The notes under the pieces are model-generated. The model was not told where the DNA came from. It worked only from the letters and a program-made list of their open reading frames with translations, and searched no databases. A stretch of DNA of 32,342 nucleotides from positions 1-32,342 of IMG/VR virus record IMGVR_UViG_3300002153_000010; one strand, given 5' to 3'. The position numbers and the translations under genes are program-made. Of this stretch, positions 30,329 through 32,342 are shown piece by piece; the first letter of the stretch is position 1, and every line of letters starts with the position of its first letter. Source of the stretch: a virus.

Positions 30329-30378
30329 GTAAACCTAATAGTTTACCTTTTTATATATTTGTAAACCTAATAGTTTAC
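30329..30378. repeat. Tandem 18-bp inverted repeats (GTAAAC-N6-GTTTAC), 32 bp apart
   Basis: GTAAACCTAATAGTTTAC occurs twice, at 30329-30346 and 30361-30378. Each has perfect six-base arms. The 32-base spacing is about three helical turns, as for operators on one DNA face. On the minus strand each contains TAGGTTTAC, like the -7 boxes TACGTTTAC (P1) and TATGTTTAC (P2), but without a TTG at 19 bases. They are candidate operators or activator-dependent promoters at the early/late junction. Confidence 0.75.
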
Positions 30379-30504
30379 TTATATCATACTTGCTTCAAAA
30401 CAAGTTCCAGAACAAACACCTTTGTCGGTGTCCATTGGAGTTCCACATTCGGAGCATTCAAACTCCTTTTGTTCGTGAGGGTTTAAACAATCATACCAGT
30501 CCAT
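30379..30504 (-). CDS. Small zinc-ribbon-like protein (41 aa)
   Basis: A 41-codon ORF (MDWYDCLNPHEQKEFECSEC...) with CSEC at 17-20 and CSGTC at 31-35, likely a zinc ribbon; C6 and H10 are further possible ligands. Its ATG overlaps the TAA of the 89-aa gene by one base (TAATG). Its TAA lies directly before the tandem inverted repeats. It may be a small DNA-binding or host-takeover protein; a function is not known. Confidence 0.75.
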   Translation of the reverse strand: MDWYDCLNPHEQKEFECSECGTPMDTDKGVCSGTCFEASMI

Positions 30505-30773
30505 TATACACATTCTTTAATTGAATCTTCTAATCTTTCTTGCAGGTATTCCTGATGTTCTGCGTGTCCTCTGCGAACCATAGTAACCCAACTGCTAAGA
30601 TCTCTATGCAAGTTTACTATATCAAAAACTATTGTGCCTTGTGGATGTTCTACATAAAGTTCTCCATCCGATTGGTGCAATGAATGTGTTTCTCCTACAT
30701 ACACACTTTGTGCATCTCTTTTAAGTTTGCAGATCTCTGCTTCGTAATAATCTGTTAATTGTGCTTTCGTCAT
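30504..30773 (-). CDS. Hypothetical protein (89 aa)
   Basis: Unrecognised 89-residue protein. An N-terminal helix (KAQLTDYYEAEICKLKRDAQ) is followed by strands (ELYVEHPQGTIVFDIVNLHR) and a C-terminal acidic helix. No known motif. It follows the ERF gene by 12 bases, with AAAAAAGGAACG before the ATG, and is coupled to the zinc-ribbon ORF by TAATG. It is probably part of the early recombination operon. Confidence 0.75.
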   Translation of the reverse strand: MTKAQLTDYYEAEICKLKRDAQSVYVGETHSLHQSDGELYVEHPQGTIVFDIVNLHRDLSSWVTMVRRGHAEHQEYLQERLEDSIKECV

Positions 30774-30785
30774 ATCGTTCCTTTT

Positions 30786-31385
30786 TTAGTTTTTAACTGT
30801 CAGATTTGTCAACTTTTCTTGCAGTTCTTTTGTTATGCTGTACTTGTCTGTTAATGTTTTCATCTTGGTTGCTATATCCCCACCTTTAGCCAACCATTCA
30901 ATTGTTTTTTGGAATTGTGGATGCTGTTCTGTAAAGGATGCTTTAACTGCGATGTTTTTAGTTGTCTTGTGATTGTTTGTTGCATCACTATCTAGTGTAT
31001 CGTCAAGTAGAAATAAATTTCCGAGTGCATATTTTTTACCATAACTAGATGCTGCACCAAATTGCTGTGGTTTTTGCATACCCTTAGAATTAAGATCAAT
31101 TGCTACAATTGCTATTGCTGATACTGATTTACTAGCATCTTGCGAATCCACCAACGTTGCTATTGATTTCATTATTGGTAGACCACCTTCGGTTGAAAGT
31201 AGTTCTTCATTGATCAACAACGAACATTGAAGTTCTGCTAACATAGGTTTAACTGCTTCGAGGATGTCTTCGGCTGCACGATACTTATACTTGCCAAATG
31301 AATTTGTACGTTTTTTTGGTGCTTTAAGTGTTGTCTGAATTACAGATAACTTTTGCGTAATGTTCTGTCTTACTTGTGTTTTCAT
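30786..31385 (-). CDS. erf: ERF-family single-strand annealing protein
   Basis: A 199-residue recombinase of the ERF superfamily, which anneals single strands during phage replication and recircularisation. Family marks are FGKYKYRAAEDILEAVKPML at 30-49, a central beta part, and QQFGAASSYGKKYALGNLFL at 107-126 followed by LDDTLDSDA. It likely works with the RecE-like exonuclease at 5646-6446. It shares one base with the 49-aa ORF (TAATG). The C-terminal 60 residues are basic and variable. Confidence 0.92.
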   Translation of the reverse strand: MKTQVRQNITQKLSVIQTTLKAPKKRTNSFGKYKYRAAEDILEAVKPMLAELQCSLLINEELLSTEGGLPIMKSIATLVDSQDASKSVSAIAIVAIDLNSKGMQKPQQFGAASSYGKKYALGNLFLLDDTLDSDATNNHKTTKNIAVKASFTEQHPQFQKTIEWLAKGGDIATKMKTLTDKYSITKELQEKLTNLTVKN

Positions 31386-31534
31386 TATTGGATATTTATT
31401 AAAATTGATTTTGCGATTTCAAGTTTTTTGTAAAGTTCAACTTGTGTAAAGATGTCAGAATGTAGTGCTGCGTGTTGCAACTGGATTTCTAACGTTTTGA
31501 TTTCTGCATTAAGCGTGTCGATTTGTGTAGTCAT
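31385..31534 (-). CDS. Small coiled-coil protein before ERF (49 aa)
   Basis: A 49-codon ORF (MTTQIDTLNAEIKTLEIQLQ...), with leucines and isoleucines in heptad spacing over most of its length, so a coiled coil is likely. Its TAA overlaps the ERF ATG (TAATG), giving translational coupling. An in-frame ATG at 31555 would add seven residues, but that start falls at the predicted transcription start of P5, so ATG 31534 with its AAGACA leader is preferred. Confidence 0.7.
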   Translation of the reverse strand: MTTQIDTLNAEIKTLEIQLQHAALHSDIFTQVELYKKLEIAKSILINIQ

Positions 31535-31556
31535 TGTCTTAGTTTTTTTGTTCATA

Positions 31557-31586
31557 TAAATATACGAAAAATTAATTGATCCTGAA
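31557..31586 (-). promoter_or_regulatory. Candidate promoter P5 (TTC-19-TATATTTA)
   Basis: On the minus strand TTC (31584-31586), 19 bases, TATATTTA (31557-31564). The -33 element is weak but the spacing equals that of P1-P3. It would drive the 49-aa ORF, ERF and two small genes up to the terminator at 30287. It overlaps the 3' end of the 119-aa gene. Confidence 0.45.
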
Positions 31587-31931
31587 AATAGAATAGGTTA
31601 AACCTCCAAAACATCCTTCAAGTTCCTCCCCATCATAGTGAGCAAACATTCCACCATAACCATCTGATATTCTGATGTCTTCTGCTGTTGCTTCGTAGTT
31701 TACTACAATCCAATCAGGTATTCTGTATTCATCATTAATCATTTCTTCAACCATTGCTGAATGGATGTCTTCTATAACAAGATCGTTAATAAATCTAAAG
31801 TCCATACCATCAATTGTCATTTCAAAATCATCTTCATCTTCTAGGTAGTCTTTTAAGTCTTGTCTTTCTTCTTTGTCTAGGCTAAGATTATTATCTTCTA
31901 ACCAAATTTTAATGTCTTTCTTTGTTCCCAT
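31572..31931 (-). CDS. Hypothetical acidic protein (119 aa)
   Basis: A 119-residue acidic protein with many Asp and Glu (KEERQDLKDYLEDEDDFEMT) and aromatic residues near the end (DGYGGMFAHYDGEELEG...SIFRIN). Similar acidic small proteins occur in early regions of marine phages, by recollection, with no known role. High negative charge might point to DNA mimicry, but nothing in the sequence proves this. Clear ORF between two small genes. Confidence 0.75.
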   Translation of the reverse strand: MGTKKDIKIWLEDNNLSLDKEERQDLKDYLEDEDDFEMTIDGMDFRFINDLVIEDIHSAMVEEMINDEYRIPDWIVVNYEATAEDIRISDGYGGMFAHYDGEELEGCFGGLTYSIFRIN

Positions 31932-31935
31932 CTTG

Positions 31936-32082
31936 CTAATATTTAAAGTTGTCCTCCTTTTGGAGTTTCGTTAATTTTTCAGTTATCTTAGTTGTGGCTG
32001 CTGCTAACGATATAATTCTACCGAATTTTGCTTCCCATTGTACTTCTTGCTTTGCCAATAAGGCTACGATTTTTGGATTCAT
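31936..32082 (-). CDS. Hypothetical small basic protein (48 aa)
   Basis: A 48-codon ORF, MNPKIVALLAKQEVQWEAKF then GRIISLAAATTKITEKLTKL, mainly helical and amphipathic. No known motif. It stands between the 77-aa gene and the 119-aa gene with gaps of nine and four bases, which supports it as an operon member. An A-rich leader precedes the ATG. Confidence 0.7.
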   Translation of the reverse strand: MNPKIVALLAKQEVQWEAKFGRIISLAAATTKITEKLTKLQKEDNFKY

Positions 32083-32091
32083 AATTTTTTT

Positions 32092-32325
32092 TTAAACTGT
32101 TTCTATTTCTACTGCTTCAAATACAAAGATCCCATTATCTCCAGAAAAGATAATTTCGTCTTGTTGAATTCTAATTTTACCACCTTCGTGCATTTCGATA
32201 TCCCAAAAAATTTGGTTGTGTTTTTCTTCTAACCAAGACCATAGATTTGATTCTACGTTTTCATTGTCTAAGTCTACTGCTACTAAAATGTTTTGTCTTC
32301 CTGATGTCGATTGAAATAATGTCAT
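32092..32325 (-). CDS. Hypothetical protein (77 aa)
   Basis: Unrecognised 77-residue protein, the first gene in the transcription direction within the window. It looks like a small alpha-beta domain (NILVAVDLDNENVESNLWSW, KIRIQQDEIIFSGDNGIFVF) with an acidic end. The ATG at 32325 is complete, with only 17 bases left before the edge, so its promoter lies outside the window or across the T-run join. Confidence 0.7.
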   Translation of the reverse strand: MTLFQSTSGRQNILVAVDLDNENVESNLWSWLEEKHNQIFWDIEMHEGGKIRIQQDEIIFSGDNGIFVFEAVEIETV

Positions 32326-32342
32326 AATACTTGTTTTTTTTT

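Noticed and set aside
1-32342. tRNA genes, integrase, repressor or DNA polymerase
   Set aside because: No cloverleaf, recombinase tyrosine/serine motif, or polymerase motif was seen on either strand; a visual scan cannot fully exclude a tRNA.

Overview
The window reads as a nearly complete or complete genome of a small tailed phage (Caudoviricetes, siphovirus-like: tape measure, tail tube and tail-completion proteins, no contractile sheath recognised). The host is most likely a member of the Bacteroidota, probably a flavobacterium. The evidence is strong AT-richness, A-rich leaders instead of strong Shine-Dalgarno sites, promoter-like sites of the Bacteroidota type (TTG, 19 bp, TAnnTTTG or TAnnTTTA), and structural proteins of families I know from Bacteroidota phages. 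Every gene I accept lies on the minus strand, so transcription runs from high to low coordinates. Both ends are runs of nine T on the plus strand, which suggests that a circular or permuted genome was opened in a homopolymer.

In transcription order: 32.3-30.4 kb is an early block with small genes and an ERF single-strand annealing protein. At 30.4-30.25 kb a regulatory strip holds two identical 18-bp inverted repeats, a terminator and a putative late-promoter motif. From 30.2 to 22.6 kb come tail genes: a chaperone-like gene with a likely -1 frameshift at a T9 run, two tail-completion proteins, two large tail proteins and the tape measure. From 22.6 to 15.8 kb come head genes: XkdF-type protease, Cys-rich protein, fibre-like protein, scaffold, major capsid, tail tube, portal and connector. 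Terminator hairpins follow both the capsid and the tail tube gene. From 15.7 to 11.6 kb lie a large putative receptor-binding protein and a lysis block (amidase, 3TM-type holin, small membrane protein).

At 11.6-11.4 kb is an AT-rich non-coding strip with 16-bp-spaced repeats next to a DnaA-box-like 9-mer, a candidate origin. From 11.4 to 5.2 kb is a DNA metabolism block: NinG-like HNH protein, a protein with an SSB-like tip, DnaB/RecA-like ATPase, sigma factor, three PD-(D/E)XK nucleases and a DnaA-domain-IV-like protein. From 5.2 to 2.56 kb four overlapping genes (PIG-L deacetylase, WbqC-like, ParB-like, TAGT-like glycosyltransferase) form what may be a DNA or glycan modification cassette. 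The last block holds a RarA C-terminal-like protein and the two terminase subunits.

No DNA polymerase, integrase, repressor, tRNA or CRISPR array was seen. At least thirteen coding ORFs of 23-59 codons fill the apparent gaps, many joined to neighbours by ATGA or TAATG overlaps. Functional names rest on motif recognition by eye, without database searches.
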